Below, piece by piece: positions 34,501 through 42,077 of a stretch of DNA of 56,174 bases. The position numbers and the translations under genes were made by a program. How positions within the stretch are numbered: the stretch's first letter is position 1; every line of letters begins with the position of its first letter. The DNA lies in assembly GCA_052273485.1 (NCBI GenBank), contig DAVZID010000013.1, forward strand, positions 1 through 56,174, in the 5' to 3' direction. The notes beneath the pieces are model-generated. The model saw nothing but the letters and a program-made list of their open reading frames with translations. It did no database searches and was not told where the DNA came from. This DNA comes from Anthropogastromicrobium sp052273485 (GTDB lineage Bacteria; Bacillota; Clostridia; Lachnospirales; Lachnospiraceae).

Positions 34501-34987
34501 AGGAAAGAGCAGCAGCCTTTGCGTCCTCGTATAGGCCTCTTGTGATGTTTCTTGCCACCTCACCGGCCAGACACGCACTCAATGCAATGACACCCTCATG
34601 ATACGTCTCAAGAAGCTCCTTATCCACACGCGGCTTATAATAGTAGCCTTCGGTAAAACCTCTTGAGACAATCTTCATCAGGTTGTGATAACCAATGTCA
34701 TTTTCAGCTAACAACACCAGATGATAATATCGATCATCACCCTGGCCTGCCGACTCACGGTCAAATCTAGAACCCGGCGCCACATAGACCTCACAGCCAA
34801 TGATCGGTTTGATGCCTGCGGCAACTGCCGCTTTATAAAAATCAATCACACCGTACATGACGCCGTGATCCGTAATCGCCAGAGAATCCATCCCAAGCTC
34901 TTTTGCTCTATCAATTAATTCTTTTATCTTACATGAGCCGTCGAGCAGACTGTACTCTGTATGCACATGAAGATGTGTAAAAGCCAT
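31514..34987 (-). CDS. dnaE: DNA polymerase III alpha subunit, DnaE
   Basis: 1157 residues from ATG 34987, where GAAGGAGG precedes MAFTHLHVHTEYSLLDG; the 63 upstream codons overlap the promoter and lepB and are not native. Order: PHP domain (HLHVHTEYSLL), polymerase palm with GPGRGSAAGS and the metal-binding Asp pair in PDIDVDF, thumb/fingers, beta-binding and helix-hairpin-helix region, and a C-terminal OB-fold. There is no PolC-type exonuclease insertion, so this is the DnaE rather than the PolC class of Firmicute replicase, acting with PolC (not in this window). Divergent from lepB; promoter at 35027-35055. Confidence 0.95.
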   Translation of the reverse strand: MAFTHLHVHTEYSLLDGSCKIKELIDRAKELGMDSLAITDHGVMYGVIDFYKAAVAAGIKPIIGCEVYVAPGSRFDRESAGQGDDRYYHLVLLAENDIGYHNLMKIVSRGFTEGYYYKPRVDKELLETYHEGVIALSACLAGEVARNITRGLYEDAKAAALSYEKIFGKGNFFLELQDHGISAQTTVNQALLRMSEETGIELVATNDIHYINAADAEPHDVLLCIQTGKKVNDEDRMRYTGGQYYLKSEQEMRDLFRYAQQAIDNTAKIAARCNVEIEFGKTKLPKFSVPDGYTSEEYLEKLCREGLVRRYGEQAHEVEARLDYELGVIKKMGYVDYFLIVWDFIHFAKSKDIMVGPGRGSAAGSVVAYSLEITDIEPLRYQLLFERFLNPERVSMPDIDVDFCFERRQEVIDYVVEKYGKDQVVQIVTFGTLAAKNCIRDVGRALDLPYSLCDTIAKLIPAELNMTIDRALNVNPELRSLYESDPQVKKLIDLSKRLEGLPRHTSMHAAGVVISQRAVDEYVPLSRGSDGAVVTQYTMTALEELGLLKMDFLGLRTLTVIQNAVKNVKRSQKITIDIGHIDMNDPQVLSSIGTGHCEGIFQLESAGMKNFMKELKPTSLEDIIAGISLYRPGPMDFIPRYLEGKNNPEKITYECPQLKPILEPTYGCIVYQEQVMQIVRDLAGYTLGRSDLVRRAMAKKKAAVMEKERQNFVYGNEEEGVPGCISRGIDEKTANHIYDEMIDFARYAFNKSHAAAYAVVAYQTAYLKYYYPVEYMAALMTSVIENSGKVSDYIQVCRKMGIQIVPPDINAGEWDFSVRDGKICYALSAIKSIGRSVILGLVREREQNGPYTSLQNFLERMYGGELNKRAVENLIKSGATDCLEGNRRQKMEVYSSIMDELAREQKHSMTGQYSLMDFLEGPQKDDFKISFPKVSEYEPGALLAMEKEVLGIYISGHPLESDRNLIEKNITAVSSDFIRDEETGIAKVRDQAVVTVAGMIAAKTVKTTKTNQMMAFLTLEDLRGTLEIIVFPKDYEKYRAILSPDQKIFVKGRVSLGDEVQGKLICEKIVAFSEIPGELWIQFPDFETYQSREREMLSLLAPWDGKDTVVVYLSNVRQYQKLPPSRNVGICPELIDQLDRVFGKENIKTLKKIKEKL

Positions 34988-35026
34988 ACCGTCCTCCTTC
35001 TTCTGTGGTAAAATGATACCATTTTC

Positions 35027-35055
35027 ATCATACCATTTTTCGCTCTCAAAAGCAA
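35027..35055 (-). promoter_or_regulatory. dnaE promoter
   Basis: Minus strand: -35 TTGCTT (35055-35050), 17-bp spacer, -10 TATGAT (35032-35027). A weaker lepB promoter may use TATACT at 35091-35096 on the plus strand. Confidence 0.65.
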
Positions 35056-35167
35056 TAAGAGGAACCAATGGACTTTTGGGTGACTTTATGGTATACTCGT
35101 ACAAAAGCGTTCGCGCAATTTTCATCTGTAAAATAGCTACAGGTGAAAGAAAGGTACAGGTACTCAT

Positions 35168-35806
35168 ATGGAGCAAAAAGATATTTCTGAGCAGGATAAT
35201 AACCTGCAGATGGATGCTACAACAGACAGCGACGAAAAAGGAAAAACGAAAAAGGATGAAAACACATCGCCTATGCGCACAGTACTTGAGTATGTGATCA
35301 GCATCGGCATCGCGCTTGTTGCCGCACTTTTGATCAACAATTTCATCTTGTTAAATGCAAAAGTTCCGTCCGGTTCAATGGAAAATACGATCATGACAGG
35401 AGATCGACTATTTGGTTTTCGTCTGTCGTATCTGTTCTCTGATCCAGAGCGCGGTGATATTGTTATTTTCAAGTATCCAGACGATGAATCAATCAACTAC
35501 ATTAAGCGAATCATCGGTCTTCCAGGCGAAACTGTCACAATTGAAAATGGAAAGGTTTATATCAACCATTCTGATACACCTTTAAAGGAGGATTACCTGA
35601 AGGAAGAGTGGCTAATCGCCAATGATGGTATGGAATTTCAAGTTCCTGAGGGGTATTACTTTATGATGGGCGATAATCGAAATAACTCGAAGGATTCGCG
35701 CTATTGGCACAATACATACGTCGCGCGAGATAAAATCCTTGCCAAAGCAATTTTTCGATACTGGGGTGGTTTTAAACTTTTGACAAATACCGCAGATTAT
35801 GAATAA
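35168..35806 (+). CDS. lepB: Signal peptidase I
   Basis: 212 residues; removes signal peptides from exported proteins at the membrane. An acidic cytoplasmic N-terminus (1-36) precedes a single transmembrane helix (about 40-62). The catalytic Ser70 lies in PSGSMENT and the Lys113 general base in YIKRIIGLPG; box E MGDNRNNSKDSR is complete. AAAGG precedes the start, which overlaps nothing once dnaE starts at 34987. Ends at a bidirectional terminator shared with crh. It interrupts the usual crh-dnaE neighbourhood. Confidence 0.94.
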   Translation: MEQKDISEQDNNLQMDATTDSDEKGKTKKDENTSPMRTVLEYVISIGIALVAALLINNFILLNAKVPSGSMENTIMTGDRLFGFRLSYLFSDPERGDIVIFKYPDDESINYIKRIIGLPGETVTIENGKVYINHSDTPLKEDYLKEEWLIANDGMEFQVPEGYYFMMGDNRNNSKDSRYWHNTYVARDKILAKAIFRYWGGFKLLTNTADYE

Positions 35807-35820
35807 AAAATCGAGTAAAA

Positions 35821-35852
35821 AAGAATCCTGCCTCATGACAGGATTCTTTTTT
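35821..35852. terminator. Bidirectional terminator between lepB and crh
   Basis: AAGAATCCTG/CAGGATTCTT with an 8-nt loop; T-run on the plus strand and A-run giving T on the minus strand. Confidence 0.9.
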
Positions 35853-35872
35853 AGTTATGAATATATCATTTG

Positions 35873-36148
35873 TTATGCTCTCGCATTGATAACTGCTTTT
35901 CCAGTCAAATATGCTTCAATCTTATCTACGGCATCTGCCTCATCAGCACCGTCTGCATGTACCGTAACGGACTCACCAGCACGGAGTCCAAGTGTCATCA
36001 GTCCCATGATGCTCTTTGCATTTACCTTCTTGTTTCCGCTCTCTACGTAAATGCTGCTGCTATACTGATTCGCAACCTGAACGAGCACTGCTACCGGACG
36101 TACTTCCAATCCTGCTGGAATCTCAACTGTAATTTTCTTTGTTATCAT
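35873..36148 (-). CDS. crh: Crh-like HPr-family regulator (no active-site histidine)
   Basis: 91 residues of the HPr fold. In PTS HPr the phosphorylated His15 lies in GLHARPA; here the segment is GLEVRPV with Glu at position 15, so PEP-dependent phosphotransfer is not possible. The regulatory Ser46 is present in KSIMGLMTLG. This is the Crh pattern (Gln15 in Bacillus): HprK phosphorylates Ser46 and the product acts with CcpA in carbon catabolite repression. It lies directly after whiA with a 4-bp overlap, in the conserved rapZ-whiA-crh order. A true HPr must be encoded elsewhere. Confidence 0.85.
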   Translation of the reverse strand: MITKKITVEIPAGLEVRPVAVLVQVANQYSSSIYVESGNKKVNAKSIMGLMTLGLRAGESVTVHADGADEADAVDKIEAYLTGKAVINARA

Positions 36149-37173
36149 AATCTTCCTCCTTGTTCTCTCATCTGATCCGCTAATGCCTTGAGTTTCTTAA
36201 AGCGATGATTAACACCAGATTTGCTTACTGGTGGGTCCATCAGTTTCCCCAGTTCTGTCAGAGAGGCGTCTGGCTTTTCAAGGCGCAGACGCGCGGCCTG
36301 TTTTAAATTTTCAGGTAGGCTTTCCAGGCCATAATATTCGCTGATATATTCAATATCCCTAACCTGTTCCAATGAGGCATTTGCCGTCTTATTTAAATTG
36401 GCGGCCTCACAGTTTACTTTGCGGTTCACACTGTTGCGGACATCCTTCAAAATGCGGATATTTTCAAACTCCATTCTGGCTTTTGGCGCTTCCATCAGAC
36501 TTAACAAATCTGCAATCTGCTCTCCCTCCTTCGCATAGACCACATAATATTTCTTACGAACTACGGTCTTCGCTTCGATTCCACAGGAGTAAATTAACTG
36601 CTGCAGCTGCTGTGCCCGCGCCTCTGAAATGGTAACAATCTCAAAATGATACCCTTTTTGTGGTGCACTGATCGAGCCCGATGCCAGAAAACATCCCCGG
36701 ATAAAAGCCCTGCGACAACAGTTACGAAGAAGCAGTCTGTTGTCTGCGATGCTTTCTTCCAAAGATTCCCCTTCGGAAAGCTTGACGGCCTGCAGAATGG
36801 TTTTTGTATCCTGTACATTCAGCCCCAAAGCATATCCGTTTCCCTTGTGTACACGCATTAGCTCTATATTAAATGTTTTTTGTACAAAAGTAAAGTACTT
36901 TCTTAAAACTGATTCATTTTCTGATTCAAACAGTAATGTTTCGTTTTCGCAACGTTCATTGCTTCTGTCCAAATTTTTAGTTGAATTTTTGTTCAAATTT
37001 CTAATTGATGGATTCAATGCATCCCCATCTATCAGCCTTCCGCAACAAAGAATTAGTGCAGATAGCTCTGCTAATTGACAATGACGCGCTGTTTTATACA
37101 CACAAGAAAGCTCCTCCTTTACCTGCATGGAAAAGGAGGCTCCTTCTTTTTCTTTTTTATTTTCTTCTTGCAT
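36145..37173 (-). CDS. whiA: WhiA DNA-binding protein
   Basis: About 342 residues: an N-terminal LAGLIDADG-homing-endonuclease-like fold without catalytic role and a C-terminal helix-turn-helix, visible as LTELGKLMDPPVSKSGVNHRFKKL (in part). WhiA proteins affect cell division and chromosome organisation in Firmicutes and sporulation genes in actinobacteria. The start is uncertain: ATG 37173 lies inside the end of rapZ, a TTG lies 9 nt upstream, and an ATG at 37128 is preceded by AAGGAG but would cut the usual SFS...KEEL N-terminus. Overlaps rapZ and crh. Confidence 0.88.
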   Translation of the reverse strand: MQEENKKEKEGASFSMQVKEELSCVYKTARHCQLAELSALILCCGRLIDGDALNPSIRNLNKNSTKNLDRSNERCENETLLFESENESVLRKYFTFVQKTFNIELMRVHKGNGYALGLNVQDTKTILQAVKLSEGESLEESIADNRLLLRNCCRRAFIRGCFLASGSISAPQKGYHFEIVTISEARAQQLQQLIYSCGIEAKTVVRKKYYVVYAKEGEQIADLLSLMEAPKARMEFENIRILKDVRNSVNRKVNCEAANLNKTANASLEQVRDIEYISEYYGLESLPENLKQAARLRLEKPDASLTELGKLMDPPVSKSGVNHRFKKLKALADQMREQGGRL

Positions 37174-38029
37174 CTTTCTCAATATCCTTGTGATCGAGTC
37201 TCAGCCCGTAGCCTTCTTTGCCCTTTAATTTTTCATAAAGTGCATTTGCGATCGTGACGGAACGGTGTTTGCCTCCTGTACAGCCAATTGCAATGACGAG
37301 CTGGGATTTTCCCTCATCAATATAATGAGGAATCAGAAATGTCACCATATCGGTGAGCTTCTCCAAAAATACTTTTGCCGTATCTGAACTCATAACGTAG
37401 TCACGGACTGGTGCATCGTTTCCCGTTAATGGCCGCATTGATTCAAAATAATACGGATTTGGCAAAAAACGCACATCAAAAACAAGATCCGCATCGGTCG
37501 GAATTCCATATTTAAAGCCAAAGGAAAGTACCGTTACAAAAAGGCTCTTGTAATCAAAGCCTTTTAATAAAATGTCCTCTAGCTGAGTTTTCAGCTCCCT
37601 TGTTAAAAGCTGTGACGTGTTAATAACATAATCTGCCTGTGCGAGTAACCCTGCCATCAGCGTTCGCTCTTTTTCAATTCCAGCCTCCACGCGCTGTCCC
37701 TGTGACAACGGATGACTGCGGCGTGTTTCTTTGTAACGCTTGATTAAACATTCGTCAGATGCCTGCAAGAACAGTACCTTGCATTCGATATCCTCCTGCT
37801 TAAGCCGCTCGATTACCTCGCTCATCAGTCCGATAAACTCCGGATTACGGATATCAATGCCAAGAGCGATGTCCTTTGCCTCTGTGCCGCCACCTTGAAT
37901 CAGCTCAACAAATTTTTCAATCAAACGAATCGGCAGGTTGTCAACGCAGTAAAAGCCCATATCCTCAAGCATCTTTAACGCGGTTGACTTTCCTGCACCA
38001 CTCATTCCTGTTACAATTACAATTCTCAT
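37157..38029 (-). CDS. rapZ: RapZ-family nucleotide-binding protein
   Basis: 290 residues from ATG 38029 (MRIVIVTGMSGAGKSTAL); the longer frame extends into murB. Walker A GMSGAGKS (about 8-15) with Walker B-like ALGIDIRNPEF and the C-terminal IGCTGGKHRSV match the RapZ/YvcJ family, an NTPase. In E. coli RapZ guides decay of the GlmZ small RNA and so controls glucosamine-6-phosphate synthesis; in Bacillus YvcJ has other roles. AAGGA overlapping the murB stop codon serves as ribosome binding site, so translation is coupled. Confidence 0.9.
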   Translation of the reverse strand: MRIVIVTGMSGAGKSTALKMLEDMGFYCVDNLPIRLIEKFVELIQGGGTEAKDIALGIDIRNPEFIGLMSEVIERLKQEDIECKVLFLQASDECLIKRYKETRRSHPLSQGQRVEAGIEKERTLMAGLLAQADYVINTSQLLTRELKTQLEDILLKGFDYKSLFVTVLSFGFKYGIPTDADLVFDVRFLPNPYYFESMRPLTGNDAPVRDYVMSSDTAKVFLEKLTDMVTFLIPHYIDEGKSQLVIAIGCTGGKHRSVTIANALYEKLKGKEGYGLRLDHKDIEKDARRK

Positions 38030-38036
38030 AGTATTG

Positions 38037-38990
38037 TTAGTCCTTATCTTGCTCGTCAAACGAACCCACCATCTGAATCTCTGGCTCAAGCTCCACGCCA
38101 AACTGTGCAAATACTTTCTTTCGCACCTCCTGGCAAAGATTCCAGATATCAGATGCCGTAGCCGTTCCGGTATTGATCACAAACCCAGCGTGCTTTTCAG
38201 AAACTTTCGCACCGCCAACCGTAAAGCCCTTCAGCCCTGCATCTTCGATCAGTTTTCCTGCAAAATAGCCAGTTGGACGCTTAAAGGTACTTCCTGCGCT
38301 CGGATATTCAAGCGGCTGTTTGTCTCTTCGTCTTCCATTAAAATCGTCCATCATCGCCTTAATTGCCTCTGGATTACCGTCTGCAAGCTGCATCGTGACA
38401 GAAAGAATTGTCTCCCCTGTCTTCATAAAGCTGCTCAGACGATGGTCAAGCGCCATCTCTTCGTTTAATACTCGACGAATTACGCCATCTTTTGTCATAA
38501 CAGTTGCTTCTGTCACGATCTGCTTTAGCTCACCACCGTATGCACCGGCGTTCATAAACAGACCACCGCCCATCGTGCCTGGGATACCTGCGGCAAATTC
38601 TAGTCCGGTAAGCCCTGCTGATAGTGCTGCCTGCGATACGGCCGGCAGAGACGCCCCAGCCTCTGCCGTAATCGTTTTTGCTTTCTTGTCGGTTGTAATC
38701 GTATTAAAATGCTTTCGCAAATTGATCACGACACCAGCAAAGCCATTGTCGCTGACAAGCAGATTGCTGCCGCGTCCAAGGACAAAATATGGGGTAGTTG
38801 TCTCCTTGCAAATTTTTAAGATGATGCGAAGCTGCTGCTCATCCTCTGGCGCTGCCATCCATTTTGCCGGACCGCCCACACGAAATGTCGTGTAGCTCTT
38901 CATCGGCTCGTTAAAAAGCAGATCCTCTGGCTCTAAAATGGCCTGCAGCTGCTTCGTTACCTGTTCTGGTAGTTGTCTTTTCATTTCCAT
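38037..38990 (-). CDS. murB: UDP-N-acetylenolpyruvoylglucosamine reductase
   Basis: 317 residues; NADPH- and FAD-dependent reduction forming UDP-N-acetylmuramate in peptidoglycan synthesis. FAD-binding motifs LGRGSNLLVSDNGFAGVV and AGIPGTMGGGLFMNAGAYGGEL are clear (both near residues 80-145), with the catalytic Ser in YPSAGSTFKRP and the C-terminal HAGFVINTG. This is the type II (Bacillus-like) MurB. It starts one base after the hprK stop (TAATG) and is followed by rapZ, the usual clostridial order. Confidence 0.94.
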   Translation of the reverse strand: MEMKRQLPEQVTKQLQAILEPEDLLFNEPMKSYTTFRVGGPAKWMAAPEDEQQLRIILKICKETTTPYFVLGRGSNLLVSDNGFAGVVINLRKHFNTITTDKKAKTITAEAGASLPAVSQAALSAGLTGLEFAAGIPGTMGGGLFMNAGAYGGELKQIVTEATVMTKDGVIRRVLNEEMALDHRLSSFMKTGETILSVTMQLADGNPEAIKAMMDDFNGRRRDKQPLEYPSAGSTFKRPTGYFAGKLIEDAGLKGFTVGGAKVSEKHAGFVINTGTATASDIWNLCQEVRKKVFAQFGVELEPEIQMVGSFDEQDKD

Positions 38991-39922
38991 TAATCGTCAT
39001 CTCTCCTGGCAAGATTTTGCTGTACACGGTTATACAGCTCTCTGGCTGCGTTGTAACCCATCTTCTTCTGACGGTAATTGACAGCCGCTGATTCTACAAT
39101 AATCGCAAGATTTCTGCCCGGACGAATCGGAATGTTGTGGCAGACAATCTTATTTCCCAAGAATTCCGTATAATGATCCTCCAAGCCAAGGCGGTCATAC
39201 TCCTTATCCTTATCCCAATCCTCCAGATTGATTACCATGTCGATTGCCTGTGTATTCTTAACCGCCTCAACACCAAACAGTGTCTTAACATCGATAATTC
39301 CGATGCCTCGAAGCTCGATAAAATGTCTGGTGATATCCGGTGCGCTTCCTACCAGCGTCTCGTCACTTACCTTGCGAATCTCAACAACATCATCCGATAC
39401 CAGACGATGGCCTCTCTTGATTAATTCAAGCGCAGCCTCACTCTTTCCGATACCGCTCTCACCTGTAATTAACACACCTTCGCCATATACATCGACAAGT
39501 ACGCCGTGGATGGAGATCGTTGGTGCCAGCTCAACATTTAGCCAACGAATGATCTCGGCCATCAACGGTGACGTTTTCTTCTCGGACAGCATAACCGGAA
39601 CCTTATACTTACTTGCGATCTTTAAAAAAGTTTCTCCTGGTTTGTTATTGGTTGAAAAGATGATACATGGAATCTCACTTGAAAGCAGTCTTTCATAAGT
39701 TGCAAGACGTTGCTCCTCCGTCATTCGCTGCATGTAGGTGTACTCAACCACACCGATTAACTGTACACGCTCACGGTCAAAGTGCTCATAGTAGCCCGCA
39801 AGCTGCAGTGCCGGACGGTTGACATCCGGATGGTACAGCTTAATTTTATCGGTGTTGATCTCTTTTGTCAAAAGCTCCAAATTCATTTTTTTAATCAGTG
39901 CTGAAATCGTAACTCCGCTCAT
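38990..39922 (-). CDS. hprK: HPr kinase/phosphorylase
   Basis: 310 residues; phosphorylates and dephosphorylates Ser46 of HPr and Crh according to glycolytic intermediates. Walker A GESGIGKSEAALEL (about 153-166), the HprK signature HRLVSDDVVEI, the phosphorolysis region VINLEDWDKDKEYDRLG and NIPIRPGRNLA are all intact. AAGGAG precedes the start, and a consensus promoter lies at 39980-40008, so it heads the hprK-murB-rapZ-whiA-crh operon. Its substrate Crh is the last gene of the same operon. Confidence 0.94.
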   Translation of the reverse strand: MSGVTISALIKKMNLELLTKEINTDKIKLYHPDVNRPALQLAGYYEHFDRERVQLIGVVEYTYMQRMTEEQRLATYERLLSSEIPCIIFSTNNKPGETFLKIASKYKVPVMLSEKKTSPLMAEIIRWLNVELAPTISIHGVLVDVYGEGVLITGESGIGKSEAALELIKRGHRLVSDDVVEIRKVSDETLVGSAPDITRHFIELRGIGIIDVKTLFGVEAVKNTQAIDMVINLEDWDKDKEYDRLGLEDHYTEFLGNKIVCHNIPIRPGRNLAIIVESAAVNYRQKKMGYNAARELYNRVQQNLARRDDD

Positions 39923-39979
39923 AGATTTTTCTCCTTTTTTTTGGATTATCGTTTTTTGGAATTTCTTTTTTCTGCCTTT

Positions 39980-40008
39980 ATTGTATCAATTGATGCCGTG
40001 TTTGTAAA
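39980..40008 (-). promoter_or_regulatory. hprK operon promoter
   Basis: Minus strand: -35 TTTACA (40008-40003), 17-bp spacer, -10 TACAAT (39985-39980). Confidence 0.75.
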
Positions 40009-40049
40009 CTCCCAGAAAAAAATTGTTGCAACTCGTCTCACCGCCATTG

Positions 40050-41960
40050 TTACAGTTTACGGGCAGGGCTGCGAAAAAACTCATATACCGCCTCAGCAGC
40101 GCGCTCGTTCATGCCCTCGACATCCGCTAACTGCGCGACGGTGGCCTCGCGGATCGCATAGAGATCGCCAAACTGGCGCATTAATGCAAGGCGGCGCTTC
40201 GGGCCGATACCTGGAATGTCATCGAGGATGGAGTGAATCTCCTTTTTGCCGCGTAAGCTCTTATGGTACTCGATAGCAAAACGATGGGCCTCGTCCTGCA
40301 CGCGCGTGATCAGATGAAAACCCTCGGAATGTGTGTCAATTGGCAGCTCTACGTTATTGTAATACAACCCTCTCGTGCGGTGATGATCGTCTTTTACCAT
40401 ACCACAAACTGGAATGGAAAGACCTAATTTGTCAAGCACTTCAAGCGCCATATTGACTTGACCTCGACCTCCATCCATCATGATGACATCTGGAAGACGT
40501 GAGAAGCCCTCACTATTTTTAATTGCACGCTCGAAGCGCCTTGTCAGCACCTCGTACATGGATGCATAATCATTTGGTCCCTGTACCGTGCGAATCTTAA
40601 ATTTGCGGTAATCGTTTCGTTTGGGCTTTCCGCCCTCGAAGACAACCATCGAACCAACAGACTCCATTCCGCTTGTGTTGGAAATATCATATGCTTCCAC
40701 ACGATAAATATGCGGTAAATTCAGCCATCCTTCAATTTCCTTAAGCGCGCCTGTTGTTCGCTCCTCTTCTCGCTTGATGCGATCCTTGTCCTGACGCAGT
40801 ACAATCTTTGCATTCTGCGCCGCAAGCTCTAGCATTTTTTCCTTGCGGCCGCGCTTTGGCACGAGAAGCGCTACCTTTTTGCCGCGCTTTTTCGTAAGCC
40901 AGCTGCTTATGATTTCCATATCCTCAAGCTCACACGGAATATAAATTTCACCTGGAAGAAATGGTGTTCCAGCGTAGTACTGCTTGATAAAGCTGCTCAA
41001 AACGTCTGCCTCGGTGTCGCCACCTGCCACGCTGACATGGTAATGATCGCGCCCGATCAGCTTGCCTTCACGGACAAAAAAGACCTGAACAACCGCATCC
41101 GCTCCCTCGATTGCGCTTGCAATTACATCGCGATCGTTTAATGAACTGCTGTCGGTGATCTTTTGCTGCTGGGCAATCTTTGTGATTCCCTCTGCGAGAT
41201 CGCGGTATTTTGCCGCTGTCTCAAACTCGAGTTCTGCTGCTGCCGCCTTCATTTTTTCCTCAAGCTCTTTTCGCAGCTGCATATAATTTCCATTCAATAA
41301 TGAAATCACACGATCAATCTGCTTGCCATATTCTTCCTTTGTGACATAGCCCTGACACGGTCCCATGCACTGACCAATGTGATAATTTAAACAAGGACGC
41401 TCCTTGCCCTGATCGCGCGGCAATACACGGTTGCAGGTGCGAATGCCAAACAACTTATGAACGAGCTCAATGGTGTCCTTTACGGCCAAGCCGCTCGGAT
41501 AGGGGCCAAAATAACGGCTCTTATCGCGTACCTGCTTATGCGCTAACATCACTCTTGGGAAATCCTCATCCACGGTAATGCGAATATACGGATATGCCTT
41601 GTCGTCCATCAGCATCGTGTTGTAGCGTGGACGGTGTTTTTTGATCAGGTTGCACTCAAGAATCAGTGCCTCCATCTCGGAGTCTGTCACAATATATTCA
41701 AAATAGGCGACATGTGAAACCATCTGCTCGATCTTGGCGGATGGTTTCTTGCTGCGCTGAAAATATTGGCGCACCCGGTTGCAAAGCTTAATTGCCTTTC
41801 CTACATAGATGATCTCATCTGACGCATCATGCATTAAATAGACACCGGGCTTTGCTGGAAGCTTTTTTAGTTCATTTTCAATATTAAATTCTTTGAAATT
41901 CTTTGCCGAATTGTGGTTTAAAATCTGCTCTTTTCGGTCAAGAAACTCGTCTTGGTTCAT
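40050..41960 (-). CDS. uvrC: Excinuclease ABC subunit C
   Basis: 636 residues from ATG 41960, 5 nt after AAGGAG; a GTG two codons upstream is an artefact. It makes both incisions in nucleotide excision repair. Domains: GIY-YIG nuclease (PGVYLMHD, IIYVGKA), a Cys-containing linker with PCLNYHIGQCMGPC, a UVR motif binding UvrB, the RNase H-like C-terminal nuclease (VEAYDISN, DVIMMDGGRGQ) and helix-hairpin-helix repeats at the end. Full length. It lies between the ftsH terminator and the hprK promoter. Confidence 0.95.
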   Translation of the reverse strand: MNQDEFLDRKEQILNHNSAKNFKEFNIENELKKLPAKPGVYLMHDASDEIIYVGKAIKLCNRVRQYFQRSKKPSAKIEQMVSHVAYFEYIVTDSEMEALILECNLIKKHRPRYNTMLMDDKAYPYIRITVDEDFPRVMLAHKQVRDKSRYFGPYPSGLAVKDTIELVHKLFGIRTCNRVLPRDQGKERPCLNYHIGQCMGPCQGYVTKEEYGKQIDRVISLLNGNYMQLRKELEEKMKAAAAELEFETAAKYRDLAEGITKIAQQQKITDSSSLNDRDVIASAIEGADAVVQVFFVREGKLIGRDHYHVSVAGGDTEADVLSSFIKQYYAGTPFLPGEIYIPCELEDMEIISSWLTKKRGKKVALLVPKRGRKEKMLELAAQNAKIVLRQDKDRIKREEERTTGALKEIEGWLNLPHIYRVEAYDISNTSGMESVGSMVVFEGGKPKRNDYRKFKIRTVQGPNDYASMYEVLTRRFERAIKNSEGFSRLPDVIMMDGGRGQVNMALEVLDKLGLSIPVCGMVKDDHHRTRGLYYNNVELPIDTHSEGFHLITRVQDEAHRFAIEYHKSLRGKKEIHSILDDIPGIGPKRRLALMRQFGDLYAIREATVAQLADVEGMNERAAEAVYEFFRSPARKL

Positions 41961-41971
41961 ACACACTCCTT

Positions 41972-42036
41972 AAAAAACGCCCATTCATAAGCAAAGCAAA
42001 CTCAACATCAAATTGTGCTTCTTTTATAAATGGGCG
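41972..42036 (-). terminator. Large terminator of ftsH
   Basis: CGCCCATT/AATGGGCG arms (41978-41985, 42029-42036) continue inward as an imperfect stem (TTATAAAAGAAGC with GCTTTGCTTAT); TTTTTT follows on the minus strand. Confidence 0.8.
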
Positions 42037-42077
42037 TCCCATGGACAAAAATTAGAATTGTCTATCTTTTTTGTTAC

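Noticed and set aside
34988..35176. N-terminal 63-codon extension of dnaE
   Set aside because: It covers the dnaE promoter and overlaps lepB, and the PHP-domain N-terminus with a strong ribosome binding site begins at 34987.
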